Positions 33,689 to 44,663 of a DNA stretch of 64,000 nucleotides are shown in pieces (position 1 is the first letter of the stretch; each line of letters starts with the position of its first letter). The stretch is from positions 97,592 through 161,591 of the forward strand of contig NZ_JAPFQI010000006.1 in NCBI RefSeq assembly GCF_026183895.1. Reading direction: 5' to 3'. A program made the translations under genes and the position numbers. Under the pieces are notes generated by a model, which saw only the letters and a list, made by a program, of their open reading frames with translations, did no database searches and had not been told where the DNA came from. The DNA is from Sabulicella glaciei. Its GTDB lineage: Bacteria > Pseudomonadota > Alphaproteobacteria > Acetobacterales > Acetobacteraceae.

Positions 33689-34630
33689 ATGTGGGCCTAC
33701 ATCGTCCGACGCATCCTGGCCACCATCCCCGTCATGGCGGTGGTGGCCCTCTTCGTGTTCTCGCTCCTCTACCTCGCGCCGGGCGATCCGGCCGCGGTGA
33801 TCGCGGGCGACCAGGCCACGCCGGAGGACGTGGAGCGCATCCGCGCCTCGCTCGGCCTGGACCGGCCCTATCTCGTCCGCTTCGGCGAATGGGTCTGGAA
33901 CATCGCCCGTGGCGACCTCGGCATCTCCATCTTCACCAACCTGCCCGTCAGCACCATGATCGCGCAGCGGGTGGAGCCGACGCTGTCGCTCTGCCTCGTC
34001 ACGCTGCTCCTCGCCATCTCCGTCGCCGTGCCGCTGGGGGTGGTGGCGGCCTGGAAGCAGGGCACGCTGATCGACCGCGCGGTGATGGGCTTCGCCGTGC
34101 TCGGCTTCTCCGTGCCGGTCTTCGTGGTGGGCTACCTGCTCGCCTATGTCTTCGCGCTGGAACTCGACTGGTTCCCGGTCCAGGGCTACACGCCCTTCAG
34201 CGAAGGGTTCCTTCCCTGGATCGAGAACCTCGTCCTGCCGGCCATCGCGCTGGGCGCGGTCTACATCGCCCTGATTGCCCGCATCACCCGCGCGACCATG
34301 CTGGAGGTGCTCAGCCAGGACTACATCCGTACCGCCCGCGCCAAGGGGGCGAACCAGGCTTCCATCCTATTCCTCCACGCGCTGAAGAACGCCGCCGTGC
34401 CCATCGTCACTGTGGTGGGCATCGGCCTTGCCCTGCTGATCGGCGGCGCGGTGGTGACGGAGAGCGTCTTCGCCATCCCGGGCCTCGGCCGCCTGACGGT
34501 GGACGCCATCCTGCGGCGCGACTACCCGGTGATCCAGGGCGTCGTGCTGCTCTTCTCCTTCGTGTACGTGCTGGTCAACCTGCTGATCGACCTTCTCTAC
34601 ACCCTCTTCGACCCGAGGATCCGGTATTGA
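33689..34630 (+). CDS. Dipeptide/oligopeptide-type ABC permease, DppB-like
   Basis: This 313-residue permease has six helices. It opens [16 protein letters not shown] and has [10 protein letters not shown]-type and [14 protein letters not shown] segments diagnostic of DppB/OppB. The EAA loop is [29 protein letters not shown] 33689 is chosen because the permease pattern begins there. It overlaps the next gene by TTGA. It forms a heterodimer with the DppC-like subunit in the inner membrane. Confidence 0.93.
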   Translation: MWAYIVRRILATIPVMAVVALFVFSLLYLAPGDPAAVIAGDQATPEDVERIRASLGLDRPYLVRFGEWVWNIARGDLGISIFTNLPVSTMIAQRVEPTLSLCLVTLLLAISVAVPLGVVAAWKQGTLIDRAVMGFAVLGFSVPVFVVGYLLAYVFALELDWFPVQGYTPFSEGFLPWIENLVLPAIALGAVYIALIARITRATMLEVLSQDYIRTARAKGANQASILFLHALKNAAVPIVTVVGIGLALLIGGAVVTESVFAIPGLGRLTVDAILRRDYPVIQGVVLLFSFVYVLVNLLIDLLYTLFDPRIRY

Positions 34631-35535
34631 GCGCGACGGCCATCCCTCCCAGCACGGCGGCTGCCCCGCCGATGCCGGACATCCTGCCCGACGTGAAGCC
34701 GAGGGCCGGTTTCCTCGGCTTCCTCCGGCGCCATCCCACCATCGCGATCGGCGGCGTGCTGCTGATGCTGATGCTTTTCGTGGCGATCTTCGCTCCCTTC
34801 CTGTGGACGCGCGACCCGACCGCCCTGGCGCCGGCGCTGCGGACGCGCGAGCCCTCGGCGCAGTTCTGGTTCGGCTCCGACATGCTGGGGCGCGACGTGT
34901 ATTCGCGCGTGCTCTACGGGGCGCGCGTCTCGCTGCTGGTCGGCTTCTCCGTGGCGATCCTCGCCTCCGCGATCGGGCTGTTCATCGGGCTGACCTCGGG
35001 CTTCAACCGCATCGCCGACAGCATCATCATGCGCATCATGGACGGGATGATGAGCATCCCCTCCATCCTGCTCGCCATCGCGCTGATGGCGCTGACCCGC
35101 GGCTCGGTGCAGAACGTCATCCTCGCCATCACCATCGCGGAGATCCCGCGCGTTTCCCGCCTCGTGCGCGGCGTCGTGCTGTCCCTGCGCGAGCAGCCCT
35201 ATGTGGAGGCGGCGGTGGCGTCCGGCACGCGGACGCCTGCCATCATCCTCAAACACATCCTGCCCAACACGCTCGCGCCGCTCACCGTGCAGGCCACCTA
35301 CATCTGCGCGGCGGCGATGATCACCGAGGCGATCCTGAGCTTCATCGGCGCCGGCACGCCGCCCATCATCCCCTCCTGGGGCAACATCATGGCCGAGGGG
35401 CGGGCGCTGTGGCAGGTGAAGCCCTACATCGTCTTCTTCCCGGCCGTGTTCCTGTCCATCACCGTGCTGGCCGTGAACCTGGTCGGCGACGGGCTGCGCG
35501 ACGCGATCGACCCGCGCCTGGCGAAGAGGCTCTGA
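34627..35535 (+). CDS. Dipeptide/oligopeptide-type ABC permease, DppC-like
   Basis: This 302-residue permease has a cytoplasmic N-terminal extension, then [27 protein letters not shown], the [22 protein letters not shown] block typical of DppC/OppC, and EAA loop [23 protein letters not shown]. The likely start is TTG 34627, which overlaps the DppB stop and follows a GAGGAT site by about seven bases. ATG 34672 is a shorter alternative. One base separates its stop from the next ATG. Confidence 0.91.
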   Translation: MSATAIPPSTAAAPPMPDILPDVKPRAGFLGFLRRHPTIAIGGVLLMLMLFVAIFAPFLWTRDPTALAPALRTREPSAQFWFGSDMLGRDVYSRVLYGARVSLLVGFSVAILASAIGLFIGLTSGFNRIADSIIMRIMDGMMSIPSILLAIALMALTRGSVQNVILAITIAEIPRVSRLVRGVVLSLREQPYVEAAVASGTRTPAIILKHILPNTLAPLTVQATYICAAAMITEAILSFIGAGTPPIIPSWGNIMAEGRALWQVKPYIVFFPAVFLSITVLAVNLVGDGLRDAIDPRLAKRL

Positions 35536-35536
35536 G

Positions 35537-36573
35537 ATGAGCGCGAGCGAGACCCTGGCCCCGCCGGGTGGAGGAGCGTCCATGGACAACCGCCCCGTGC
35601 TGCTGGATGTCGAGAACCTCCAGACGCATTTCCGCACCATGGACGGCGTGAACCGCGCCGTGGACGGGGTGTCCTTCTCCGTCCGCTCCGGCGAAACACT
35701 CGCCATCGTCGGCGAGTCCGGCTGCGGCAAGTCCGTCACCGCCATGTCCATCCTGCGGCTGATCCCGGAGCCCCCGGGCAAGATCGCCGGCGCCATCCGC
35801 TTCGGCGGGCGCGACCTTCTGAAGCTCTCCGACCGGGAGATGCGGCAGATCCGCGGCAACGAGATCAGCATGATCTTCCAGGAGCCGATGACCTCCCTCA
35901 ACCCGGTGCTCACCGTCGGCCGCCAGATCGGCGAGACGCTGCGGCTGCACCAGGGGATGAGCGCGGGCAAGGCGGAGGAGCGTGCGGTGGAGATGCTGCG
36001 CCTCGTCGGAATCCCGGAGCCGGGGCGGCGGGTGCGCGAGTATCCGCACCAGCTGTCGGGGGGCATGCGCCAGCGCGTGATGATCGCCATCGCGCTCGCC
36101 TGCAATCCGAAGCTCCTGATCGCGGACGAGCCGACCACGGCGCTGGACGTCACCATCCAGGCGCAGATCCTCGACCTGATGCGCGACCTCAAGACGAGCG
36201 TCGGCGCGGCCATCGTCCTCATCACCCACGACCTCGGCGTGGTGGCCGAGGTGGCGGAGCGGGTGGTGGTCATGTACGCGGGCAAGAAGGTGGAGGAGGC
36301 CCCGGTCGGCGAGCTGTTCCGCCGGCCCAAGCACCCCTACACCCAGGGGCTGCTCGGCTCCGTGCCGCGCCTCGGCTCCTCGCTCACGGGGGAAACGACG
36401 CGGCTGGCGGAGATCCCGGGCCTCGTCCCCAGCCTGAAGCAGAAGATCCCCGGCTGCGTCTTCGCCTCGCGCTGCCCTAAGGCAACGGATTTCTGCGTGG
36501 CCGTCGCGCCGGCGCTGGAACCCAAGGCGCCGGCCCACGTCGCCGCCTGCCACTATGCCGAGAAGGAAGCGGC

Positions 36574-36577
<4 letters not shown>
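35537..36577 (+). CDS. Peptide-type ABC ATPase, DppD/OppD-like
   Basis: This 346-residue ATPase has Walker [19 protein letters not shown]-loop [13 protein letters not shown], signature [15 protein letters not shown], Walker [13 protein letters not shown] and H-loop LITHDLG. The C-terminal oligopeptide region has [14 protein letters not shown] and a later ACHY. That cysteine cluster binds an iron-sulfur centre in characterised DppD/OppD proteins. It overlaps the DppF-like gene by ATGA. Confidence 0.94.
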
Positions 36578-37594
<1,017 letters not shown>

Positions 37595-37605
<11 letters not shown>

Positions 37606-37903
37606 GCCCCCCCAGACCGTCCGTTTCACCGCCCGCGCGCCGCGCGGCACCTTCGGACAGGCGGTGAAATGGGCATTCTGGATCTTCCAGATCCTCATGG
37701 TGGCGGCGGCGCTGGGCAATTGCTCGCTGGTGCTGCCCTATCTCGGCAGCGACGACCCCGAGGTGGCGATGGGGGCGGGGATGTTCGCCACCTTGCTGGG
37801 CATGGGCGTGTTCCTGCTCTGGCCCCTCGGGACGGTCGTGCTGGGGGTGCTGATGTGGCTGACGCGCGGGCGGCGCATGGTGCTGGAGGCGCCGCCGCGC
37901 TGA
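37595..37903 (+). CDS. Small two- to three-helix membrane protein, unknown function
   Basis: This 102-residue protein starts with GTG at 37595, overlapping the end of the ATPase gene by 11 bases. Hydrophobic segments lie near residues 25-48 and 60-92. The soluble ends are basic. I do not recognise the family. The overlap suggests it is co-translated with the transporter, but it could equally be an unrelated housekeeping protein. Confidence 0.6.
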
Positions 37904-37972
37904 GGCGCCGGCATGCTTGACGCCGGGCGGGCGAAACGCGACCTTTCCCGCAGCAAGTCCAGGGAGGGCGCG

Positions 37973-38476
<504 letters not shown>

Positions 38477-38533
38477 GGGTCGGGAGCGGCGGCCAACGCC
38501 GCCCCGCGTCAAAGAGACAGGGAGGGTTCAGCC

Positions 38534-40906
38534 ATGAACGTGGTGCAGCCGTTCGAGGGAATCGGGGCCAGCGTCCGGCGGAAGGAGGATCGTCGCTTCC
38601 TGTCCGGGCGTGGCCAGTACACCGACGACATCAACCGACCCGGCCAGCTTTACGCGCATATCCTCCGCTCGCCCCACGCCCATGCGCGGATCACCGGCAT
38701 CGACACGGCGGCGGCCCGCGCCATGCCTGGGGTGGAGGCGATCTACACGAGCGCCGACATGGCCTCCGTCGGCGGCATCCCTTGCGGCTGGCAGATCCAC
38801 AACAAGGACGGCACGCCCATGGCGGAGCCGAAGCACCCCGTCCTGGCCGAGGGGAAGGTGCGCCACGTCGGCGACCCGGTGGCGGTGGTGGTCGCCACCA
38901 CCCGGCAGCAGGCTCGCGATGCCGCCGAGGCGATCGAGGTCGGGTACGACGTGCTGACGGCTGCGGCCAACCTCGCCCAGGCCCAGGCCCTGGGCGCGCC
39001 CGCCGTGCATGACGACGTGCCCTCCAACCTCTGCTACGACTGGCACATCGGCGAGAAGGCCGCGGTGGACGCGGCCTTCGCGCAGGCCGCGCACCGCGTG
39101 GTGTTCGAGACGACCAACAACCGCCTCGTTCCCAATGCGATGGAGCCCCGCTCGGCCATCGGCGACTTCGACGCCACGACCGGCGAGCATACGCTCTGGA
39201 CCACCAGCCAGAACCCGCACGTGATCCGGCTGCTGATGGGCGCCTTCGTGCTCAACCTGCCGGAATCGAAGCTGCGCGTGGTGGCGCCCGACGTGGGCGG
39301 GGGCTTCGGCTCCAAGATCTACCACTACGCCGAGGAGGCGATCGTCACCTGGGCGGCGCACAAGCTGGCACGCCCGGTGAAGTGGACCTCCGACCGCACC
39401 GAGGCCTTCATGTCGGACGCGCATGGGCGCGACCACGTGACCCGCGCGGAGCTGGCGCTGGACAAGGACGGCAAGTTCCTGGCGCTGCACGTGCAGACTC
39501 AGGCCAATATGGGCGCCTACCTGTCCACCTTCGCACCCTGCGTGCCCACTTACCTCTACGCCACTCTGCTGGCGGGGGTGTACGCGACGCCCGCCATCTA
39601 TGCAGAGGTGAAGGCCGTCTTCACCCACACCGTCCCCGTGGACGCCTATCGCGGCGCCGGCCGGCCGGAGGCTTCCTACCTGCTGGAGCGGCTGGTGGAC
39701 GTGGCCGCGAAGCAGTGCGGCTTCGACAAGGTGGAGCTGCGCCGCAAGAACTTCATCAGCACCGATGCCTTCCCCTACCAGACGCCGGTGGCGCTCCAGT
39801 ATGACAGCGGCGACTATTTCTCGACGCTGGACCAGGCGCTGGAAACCTCCGGCTGGGCCGGGTTCGAGGCACGGCGCGCCGAGGCCAAGGCGCGAGGCAG
39901 GCTGCGCGGCATCGGCATCTCCACCTATCTGGAGGCGTGCGGCATCGCGCCCTCCGCCGTGGTCGGCTCGCTGGGCGCACGGGCGGGGCTGTACGAGGTG
40001 GGGACGATCCGCGTGCATCCCACGGGCAGTGTCACCGTGCTGACGGGCGCGCACAGCCACGGCCAGGGGCACGAGACGACTTTCGCGCAGCTGGTCGCCG
40101 ACAAGCTGGGCGTGCCCATCGCGCAGGTGGAGATCGTCCACGGCGACACGGCCAAGGTGCCCTTCGGCATGGGGACCTATGGCTCGCGCTCGCTGGCCGT
40201 CGGCGGCTCGGCTATGGACAAGGCGATGGACAAGATCATCGCCAAGGGCAAGCGCATCGCCGCGCACCTGATGGAAGCCAGCGTCGAGGACGTGGAGTTC
40301 GAGCGCGGCACCTTCCGCGTCGCCGGCACGGACAAGACCAAGGCCCTGGCCGAGATCAGCCTCGCCGCCTACGTCCCGCACAACTACCCCATCGAGGAGC
40401 TGGAGCCGGGGCTGGAGGAGACCGCCTTCTACGACCCGAAGAACTTCACCTACCCAGGCGGTTGCCACATTGCCGAGGTGGAGATCGAGCCAGAAACCGG
40501 CCGCGTGCAGATGGTGAACTTCACTGCCGTGGACGATGTGGGTCGCGTCATCAACCCGATGATCGTCGAGGGGCAGGTGCAGGGCGGCGTCGCCCAGGGC
40601 ATCGGCCAGGCGCTGCTGGAAGCCTGCGTCTATGACGAGGCGGGGCAGCTCGTTTCCGCCTCCATGATGGATTACTGCCTGCCGCGCGCCGAGGATCTGG
40701 CGCCGGTCAGCGTCGCCACCCACACCACGCTCTGCACCCACAACCCGCTCGGGGTGAAGGGATGCGGGGAGGTGGGGGCGATCGGCTCGCCCCCCGCCGT
40801 GATCAACGCGGTGGTGGACGCCTTGCGCGATTACGGCGTCGAGCATGTGGAGATGCCCGCGACGCCGCAGAAGATCTGGTCCATCCTCCACCGCCAGCAG
40901 AGCTGA
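38534..40906 (+). CDS. Molybdenum hydroxylase large subunit, form II CoxL type
   Basis: This 790-residue catalytic subunit binds the molybdopterin cofactor. The loop at residues 371-377 reads AYRGAGR, the signature of form II enzymes. Form I CO dehydrogenase has AYRCSFR with the copper-binding Cys, so CO is unlikely to be the main substrate. Other family marks are [30 protein letters not shown] and the catalytic Glu in [12 protein letters not shown]. It has the usual large-subunit length. No cofactor-insertion gene (XdhC/CoxF type) is in the window. Confidence 0.93.
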   Translation: MNVVQPFEGIGASVRRKEDRRFLSGRGQYTDDINRPGQLYAHILRSPHAHARITGIDTAAARAMPGVEAIYTSADMASVGGIPCGWQIHNKDGTPMAEPKHPVLAEGKVRHVGDPVAVVVATTRQQARDAAEAIEVGYDVLTAAANLAQAQALGAPAVHDDVPSNLCYDWHIGEKAAVDAAFAQAAHRVVFETTNNRLVPNAMEPRSAIGDFDATTGEHTLWTTSQNPHVIRLLMGAFVLNLPESKLRVVAPDVGGGFGSKIYHYAEEAIVTWAAHKLARPVKWTSDRTEAFMSDAHGRDHVTRAELALDKDGKFLALHVQTQANMGAYLSTFAPCVPTYLYATLLAGVYATPAIYAEVKAVFTHTVPVDAYRGAGRPEASYLLERLVDVAAKQCGFDKVELRRKNFISTDAFPYQTPVALQYDSGDYFSTLDQALETSGWAGFEARRAEAKARGRLRGIGISTYLEACGIAPSAVVGSLGARAGLYEVGTIRVHPTGSVTVLTGAHSHGQGHETTFAQLVADKLGVPIAQVEIVHGDTAKVPFGMGTYGSRSLAVGGSAMDKAMDKIIAKGKRIAAHLMEASVEDVEFERGTFRVAGTDKTKALAEISLAAYVPHNYPIEELEPGLEETAFYDPKNFTYPGGCHIAEVEIEPETGRVQMVNFTAVDDVGRVINPMIVEGQVQGGVAQGIGQALLEACVYDEAGQLVSASMMDYCLPRAEDLAPVSVATHTTLCTHNPLGVKGCGEVGAIGSPPAVINAVVDALRDYGVEHVEMPATPQKIWSILHRQQS

Positions 40907-40920
40907 GGGAGTCCCCTTCG

Positions 40921-41715
40921 ATGTACGACTTCGCCTACCACAAGCCCTCCAGCCTCGCCGAGGCCACGCGGCTCCTGGCCGCCGACCCGGATGCGAAGGC
41001 CATCTCGGGCGGCCATACCCTGCTGCCCGCGCTGAAGCACCGCCTGAACCGCCCCACCGCGCTGGTGGACCTGTCCGGCATCTCCGAGATGCAGGGAATC
41101 CGGCGTGAGGGCGATGCGCTGGTCATCGGCGCGCTCACGAAGCACGAGGCGGTGGCGCGATCCTCCGAGGTGAAGTCGGCGATCCCGGCGCTGGTCTTCC
41201 TGGCCCAGCACATCGGCGACACGCAGGTGCGCAACCGCGGCACGATCGGCGGCTCCGTCGCCAACAACGACCCGGCGGCGGATTATCCGGCCGCCGTGCT
41301 CGGCCTCGGCGCCACGGTGCGGACCAGCCGGCGCGAGATCCCGGCCGACGAGTTCTTCCTGGGCATGTTCACCACCGCCCTGGAGCCGGACGAGATTCTG
41401 ACCGCCATTTCCTTCCCGATCCCGGAGAAGGCCGGCTACGCCAAGATGCGCAACCCGGCGAGCCGCTACGTCATGGCCGGCGCCTTTGTCTCCAAGGGCA
41501 AGATGGGCGTGCGCGTCGCCATCAACGGCGCCGGTCCCTGCGTCTTCCGCCAGACCGAGATGGAAGCGGCGCTCGCCGCCAACTGGTCGCCCGAGGCAGT
41601 GGCCGGCATCAAGCAGTCCGCGAGTGGGCTGAACAGCGACATCCATGGCAGCGCCGAGTATCGTGCGCACCTGGTATCGGTAATGGCGAAGCGCGCGGTC
41701 CAGTCCGCGGGCTGA
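40921..41715 (+). CDS. Molybdenum hydroxylase FAD subunit (CoxM-type)
   Basis: This 264-residue subunit has FAD-binding segments AISGGHTLLPALKHRL and TIGGSVANNDPAADYPA and the C-terminal CO_deh_flav_C part (MAGAFVSKG, GVRVAINGAGP). It accepts electrons from the [2Fe-2S] subunit and passes them to a quinone, NAD or oxygen. It lies 14 bases after the large-subunit stop. Confidence 0.93.
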   Translation: MYDFAYHKPSSLAEATRLLAADPDAKAISGGHTLLPALKHRLNRPTALVDLSGISEMQGIRREGDALVIGALTKHEAVARSSEVKSAIPALVFLAQHIGDTQVRNRGTIGGSVANNDPAADYPAAVLGLGATVRTSRREIPADEFFLGMFTTALEPDEILTAISFPIPEKAGYAKMRNPASRYVMAGAFVSKGKMGVRVAINGAGPCVFRQTEMEAALAANWSPEAVAGIKQSASGLNSDIHGSAEYRAHLVSVMAKRAVQSAG

Positions 41716-41753
41716 CCTTTCCATGATCCGTGGCGGGGGGCATTCTCCCCGCC

Positions 41754-42152
41754 ATGGAACTCGACGATCCCGGCGTCATTGCCGAAGTCCGCGCCGTCTT
41801 CGACCGCTACGAGGACGCGATCGCCAACAACCGCACCGAGGTGCTGGACGAGATCTTCTGGGCCGACCCACGCACCGTCCGCTTCGGCACGAGTGAGATC
41901 CTCTACGGGCACGACGCGATCCGAGCGTTCCGCGCCAGCGTCCAGTCCTACGCCGCGCGGCGCGCGCGCAAGATCCACATCACCTCCTTCGGCCGCGACT
42001 TCGCCTGCACCCACCTGGAGTATGAGCGGCTGGGGAGCGGCAATGTCGGACGCGAGACCAAGATCATGGCGCGGCTGCCCGGAATTGGCTGGCGCGTCGT
42101 CTCGGCGCATGTCTCGCTGCTGAAGCCCGATCCGGAGATCGAGAAGAAGTGA
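41754..42152 (+). CDS. AtzH/HpxZ-like protein (DUF3225, NTF2-like fold)
   Basis: This 132-residue protein shows the AtzH/HpxZ pattern: VRAVFDRYEDAIANNRTEVLDEIFW, RFGTSEILYGHDAIRAFRA and GRETKIMARL. HpxZ is linked to oxalurate catabolism. AtzH deaminates 1,3-dicarboxyurea in the cyanuric acid pathway. The stop overlaps the GTG of the oxidase gene (GTGA). Its placement after a molybdenum hydroxylase points to a nitrogenous substrate, without identifying it. Confidence 0.8.
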   Translation: MELDDPGVIAEVRAVFDRYEDAIANNRTEVLDEIFWADPRTVRFGTSEILYGHDAIRAFRASVQSYAARRARKIHITSFGRDFACTHLEYERLGSGNVGRETKIMARLPGIGWRVVSAHVSLLKPDPEIEKK

Positions 42153-43387
42153 CGCGGCTTGCTGTCATCGGCGGCGGCATCATGGGCGCCTGCCTCGCCC
42201 TGGAGGCGCAGGCAGCGGGTTTCGACGTCACGCTGATCGAACCCGGCACGCCGGGCGGCGAGCAGGCGGCGAGCTACGGCAATGGGTGCTGGCTCAGCCC
42301 CGCCAGCGTCATCCCGGCTTCCGTCCCCGGGCTGTGGCGCAAGCTGCCCAAGTTCCTGCGCGATCCGCTCGGCCCGCTCGCCATCCGGCCGGGCCGGCTG
42401 CCCGCCGCGACGCCCTGGCTGCTGCGCTACCTTTGGGCCGGCTCGACGGAGGAGAAGGTGCGCCGCACCGCCCATGCGCTGCGAGCCCTGCTGAAGGATG
42501 CGCCGCGCCGCCACGTTGCGCTGGCTGAGCGTGCCGGGGTCGGCGCGCTGATCCGCCGCACCGGCCTGCTCTACGTGTTCCCCGACCGCGCTGCCTTCGA
42601 GGCGGAGGCCCTGGCCTGGAAGCTGCGTGCCGAGACCGGGGTGCAATGGCGTGAACTGGACGAGGACGCGCTGCGGCAGCAGGAGCCGGCGCTGGACCGG
42701 CGCTTCCGCTTCGGACTGCTGGTCGAGGAGGGCGGGCACTGCACCGATCCCGGCGCCTATGTCGCCGCGCTGGTGGCCCTGGCCGAGGCGCAGGGCGCGC
42801 GCCGCATCGCGGCCCGCGCGACGGGCTTCCGGGTGGAGAATGGCGCGCTGCGCGCCGTGCGGACCGAGTCCGGCGAGGTGGAGGCGGACAAAGCGGTGAT
42901 CGCCGCCGGCATCCGCTCGGCCGGGCTGGCGCGGGAAGCGGGCGACCGCATTCCGCTGGAAAGCGAGCGCGGCTACCACGCCGTGGTCACCACGCCCAGC
43001 ATCGCCCCGCGCATCCCGCTGATGCCGAGTGACGGCAAGATGGGCGTCACCCTGACCGAAACGGGGCTTCGCGCGGCCGGGCAGGTAGAAATCGCCGGGC
43101 TGGAGGCCGCACCCGATTGGCGCCGGGCGGAGATCCTTCGTGACCACCTGCGCCGCCTTTTCCCGGGGCTGGAGGGCGGGGAGGTAAAGGTCTGGCTGGG
43201 CCATCGCCCCTCGACGCCGGACGGGTTGCCCGTGCTCGGCCCCTCCCGCCGCAGCGGCGACATCCTGCACTGCTTTGGCCATGGCCATGTTGGGCTGGTG
43301 GCGGCGCCGCGGTCCGCGGAACTCGTGGTCGGGATGGCCAAGGGCGAATCGGCGCCAGTTGCTTATTCGCCTCGCCGATTTGGCTGA
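42149..43387 (+). CDS. FAD-dependent oxidoreductase, DadA/D-amino-acid dehydrogenase-like
   Basis: This 412-residue flavoprotein starts (GTG) LAVIGGGIMGACLALEAQ, a Rossmann GxGxxG motif. It continues with the DAO-family pattern: YGNGCWLSPASVIP, GLLYVFPDRAAF, VIAAGIRSAGLAR, and the C-terminal GHRPSTPDGLPVLGPS and CFGHGHVGLVAAPRSAELV. Such enzymes oxidise D-amino acids, sarcosine-like amines or hydroxyproline. It is coupled to the AtzH-like gene and ends the putative catabolic operon. Confidence 0.87.
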   Translation: MTRLAVIGGGIMGACLALEAQAAGFDVTLIEPGTPGGEQAASYGNGCWLSPASVIPASVPGLWRKLPKFLRDPLGPLAIRPGRLPAATPWLLRYLWAGSTEEKVRRTAHALRALLKDAPRRHVALAERAGVGALIRRTGLLYVFPDRAAFEAEALAWKLRAETGVQWRELDEDALRQQEPALDRRFRFGLLVEEGGHCTDPGAYVAALVALAEAQGARRIAARATGFRVENGALRAVRTESGEVEADKAVIAAGIRSAGLAREAGDRIPLESERGYHAVVTTPSIAPRIPLMPSDGKMGVTLTETGLRAAGQVEIAGLEAAPDWRRAEILRDHLRRLFPGLEGGEVKVWLGHRPSTPDGLPVLGPSRRSGDILHCFGHGHVGLVAAPRSAELVVGMAKGESAPVAYSPRRFG

Positions 43388-43484
43388 ATCTTTTTTCGTG
43401 CATTTGCCGCGTGACAATGCCAGTCTCGGGTAGTCGACCCCGCATTGTGCGGGCCGGCGTACGATTAGTGGATTGAAGAGAAAC

Positions 43485-44258
43485 GTGTCTGACGATTTTT
43501 CGCCTGCGGGCGGCGGCGACGGCCTGATCGAGGCCAAGGTCAAGTGGTACAATGGGCGCAAGGGATTCGGCTTCGTCCTCGGCCCTGATGGGCAGGACGT
43601 GTTCTTCCATGCCTCGGCCCTGACCGAATCCGGCATCGACCAGCCGGACACCGACGACATCCTGGTCTGCGAGATCGGCACGGACCGCACGGGCCGCCGC
43701 CTCGTGACCCGCATCACCGAACTGAAGCGTGGCCCCGGTGGCGGTGGCGGCGCGCGCGGTGGTTTCGGCGATCGCCCGCCCCGGCGTGACTTCGGCGACC
43801 GTCCCCCGCGTCGCGACTTCGGCGGCGGTGGCTTCGGTGGCGGTGGCGGCTTCGGTGACCGCCCGCCCCGGCGTGATTTCGGTGCCCCCGGCGGTGGCTT
43901 CGGCGACCGTCCGCCCCGGCGTGACTTCGGTGGCGGTGGTGGCGGCGGCTTCGGCGGCCCCCGCGGCGGCGGCTTCGGCGGTGGTGGCGGCTTCGGTGGC
44001 GGCGGCGGTGGCGATCGCGGCCCCCGGCGCAACTTCGACGAGGGCAGCGGCCCCGTCTACCCGCTGAACGGCACGGTGAAGTGGTTCGACTCGGTGCGCG
44101 GCTTCGGCTTCGTGACGCCCGAGGATGGCGGCCAGGACGTGTTCCTGCACTCCTCCGTCCTGAACCGCGCCGGTCGCACCGACCTGCAGCAGGGCGAGAA
44201 GGTTTCGCTCGACGTGCGGGACGGGCAGCGCGGCCGTCAGGCTGTCGGCATGAAGTAG
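43485..44258 (+). CDS. Double cold-shock-domain protein with a Gly/Arg-rich linker
   Basis: This 257-residue protein has two cold-shock domains. The first (about 15-82) contains KWYNGRKGFGFV and DVFFH. The second (about 190-257) contains KWFDSVRGFGFV and DVFLH. Between them lies a roughly 105-residue disordered linker of Gly, Arg, Phe and Asp with four copies of FGDRPPRRDF, two of them overlapping. Cold-shock domains bind single-stranded RNA or DNA, and RG/FG-rich linkers can add RNA binding and self-association. GTG 43485 after GAAGAG is preferred over TTG 43473. The gene has its own leader (about 85 bases) and a strong terminator. Confidence 0.88.
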   Translation: MSDDFSPAGGGDGLIEAKVKWYNGRKGFGFVLGPDGQDVFFHASALTESGIDQPDTDDILVCEIGTDRTGRRLVTRITELKRGPGGGGGARGGFGDRPPRRDFGDRPPRRDFGGGGFGGGGGFGDRPPRRDFGAPGGGFGDRPPRRDFGGGGGGGFGGPRGGGFGGGGGFGGGGGGDRGPRRNFDEGSGPVYPLNGTVKWFDSVRGFGFVTPEDGGQDVFLHSSVLNRAGRTDLQQGEKVSLDVRDGQRGRQAVGMK

Positions 44259-44260
44259 GC

Positions 44261-44313
44261 CCTTCCGCTTTCGGAAGGCCCGAGGCCCCGGCGCGAAAGC
44301 TCCGGGGCCTTTT
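44261..44313 (+). terminator. Double-hairpin terminator after the cold-shock gene
   Basis: A first stem (CCTTCCG / CGGAAGG, 44261-44278) follows the stop codon. A second stem (GGCCCCGG / CCGGGGCC, 44284-44309) runs straight into TTTTCTGTTT. The second is a good Rho-independent terminator, and the first may protect the 3' end. Confidence 0.85.
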
Positions 44314-44348
44314 CTGTTTCTCCATCCTTCGCGGCACAGGCTTGCGCC

Positions 44349-44645
44349 ATGCGCTTTCTTTTCTCGCCCCTGCTGCTGCTCGCACTGCCGGCGGCGGCGC
44401 AGCTTCCGGTTTGCAACGCCTATCGCGAGGGCATGGCGATCTGCTTCGAGAGCCGGCTCTGCCTGTGCCGGCAGGAGCGTGGTGGACAGCTCACCGGTCG
44501 CCCCGAGGGGTTCCGCTGGGATTGCGGCCCGCTGCGCCCCGATTGCCGGGAGCGGGCCGAGCCGGTGCCACCCTGGCCGCCCGGCATTCCGCCGCCGCAG
44601 CTTTTCATGGACGGCCCGTCACGCCGTTTCCCTTCGCCTCGCTAG
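44349..44645 (+). CDS. Small secreted cysteine-rich protein, unknown function
   Basis: This 98-residue protein has a Sec signal peptide (residues 1-17, ALPAAAQ). It is followed by six cysteines in a short mature region (PVCNAYREGMAICFE, LCLCRQERGG, WDCGPLRPDC) and a proline-rich tail. The even number of Cys suggests disulfide bonds in the periplasm. I do not recognise the family. It lies 18 bases upstream of the Bug-protein gene. Confidence 0.65.
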   Translation: MRFLFSPLLLLALPAAAQLPVCNAYREGMAICFESRLCLCRQERGGQLTGRPEGFRWDCGPLRPDCRERAEPVPPWPPGIPPPQLFMDGPSRRFPSPR

Positions 44646-44663
44646 AGGGTTATCCTCCTGGGC

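Noticed and set aside
38528-40891. A 787-codon open frame antisense to the molybdenum hydroxylase large subunit
   Set aside because: It is a mirror of the catalytic subunit with no independent motif or ribosome site.
43730-44040. Repeated GC-rich blocks resembling a CRISPR-like array
   Set aside because: The repeats are in frame and encode Gly/Arg-rich linker units of the cold-shock protein. Spacing is irregular and no cas gene is present.
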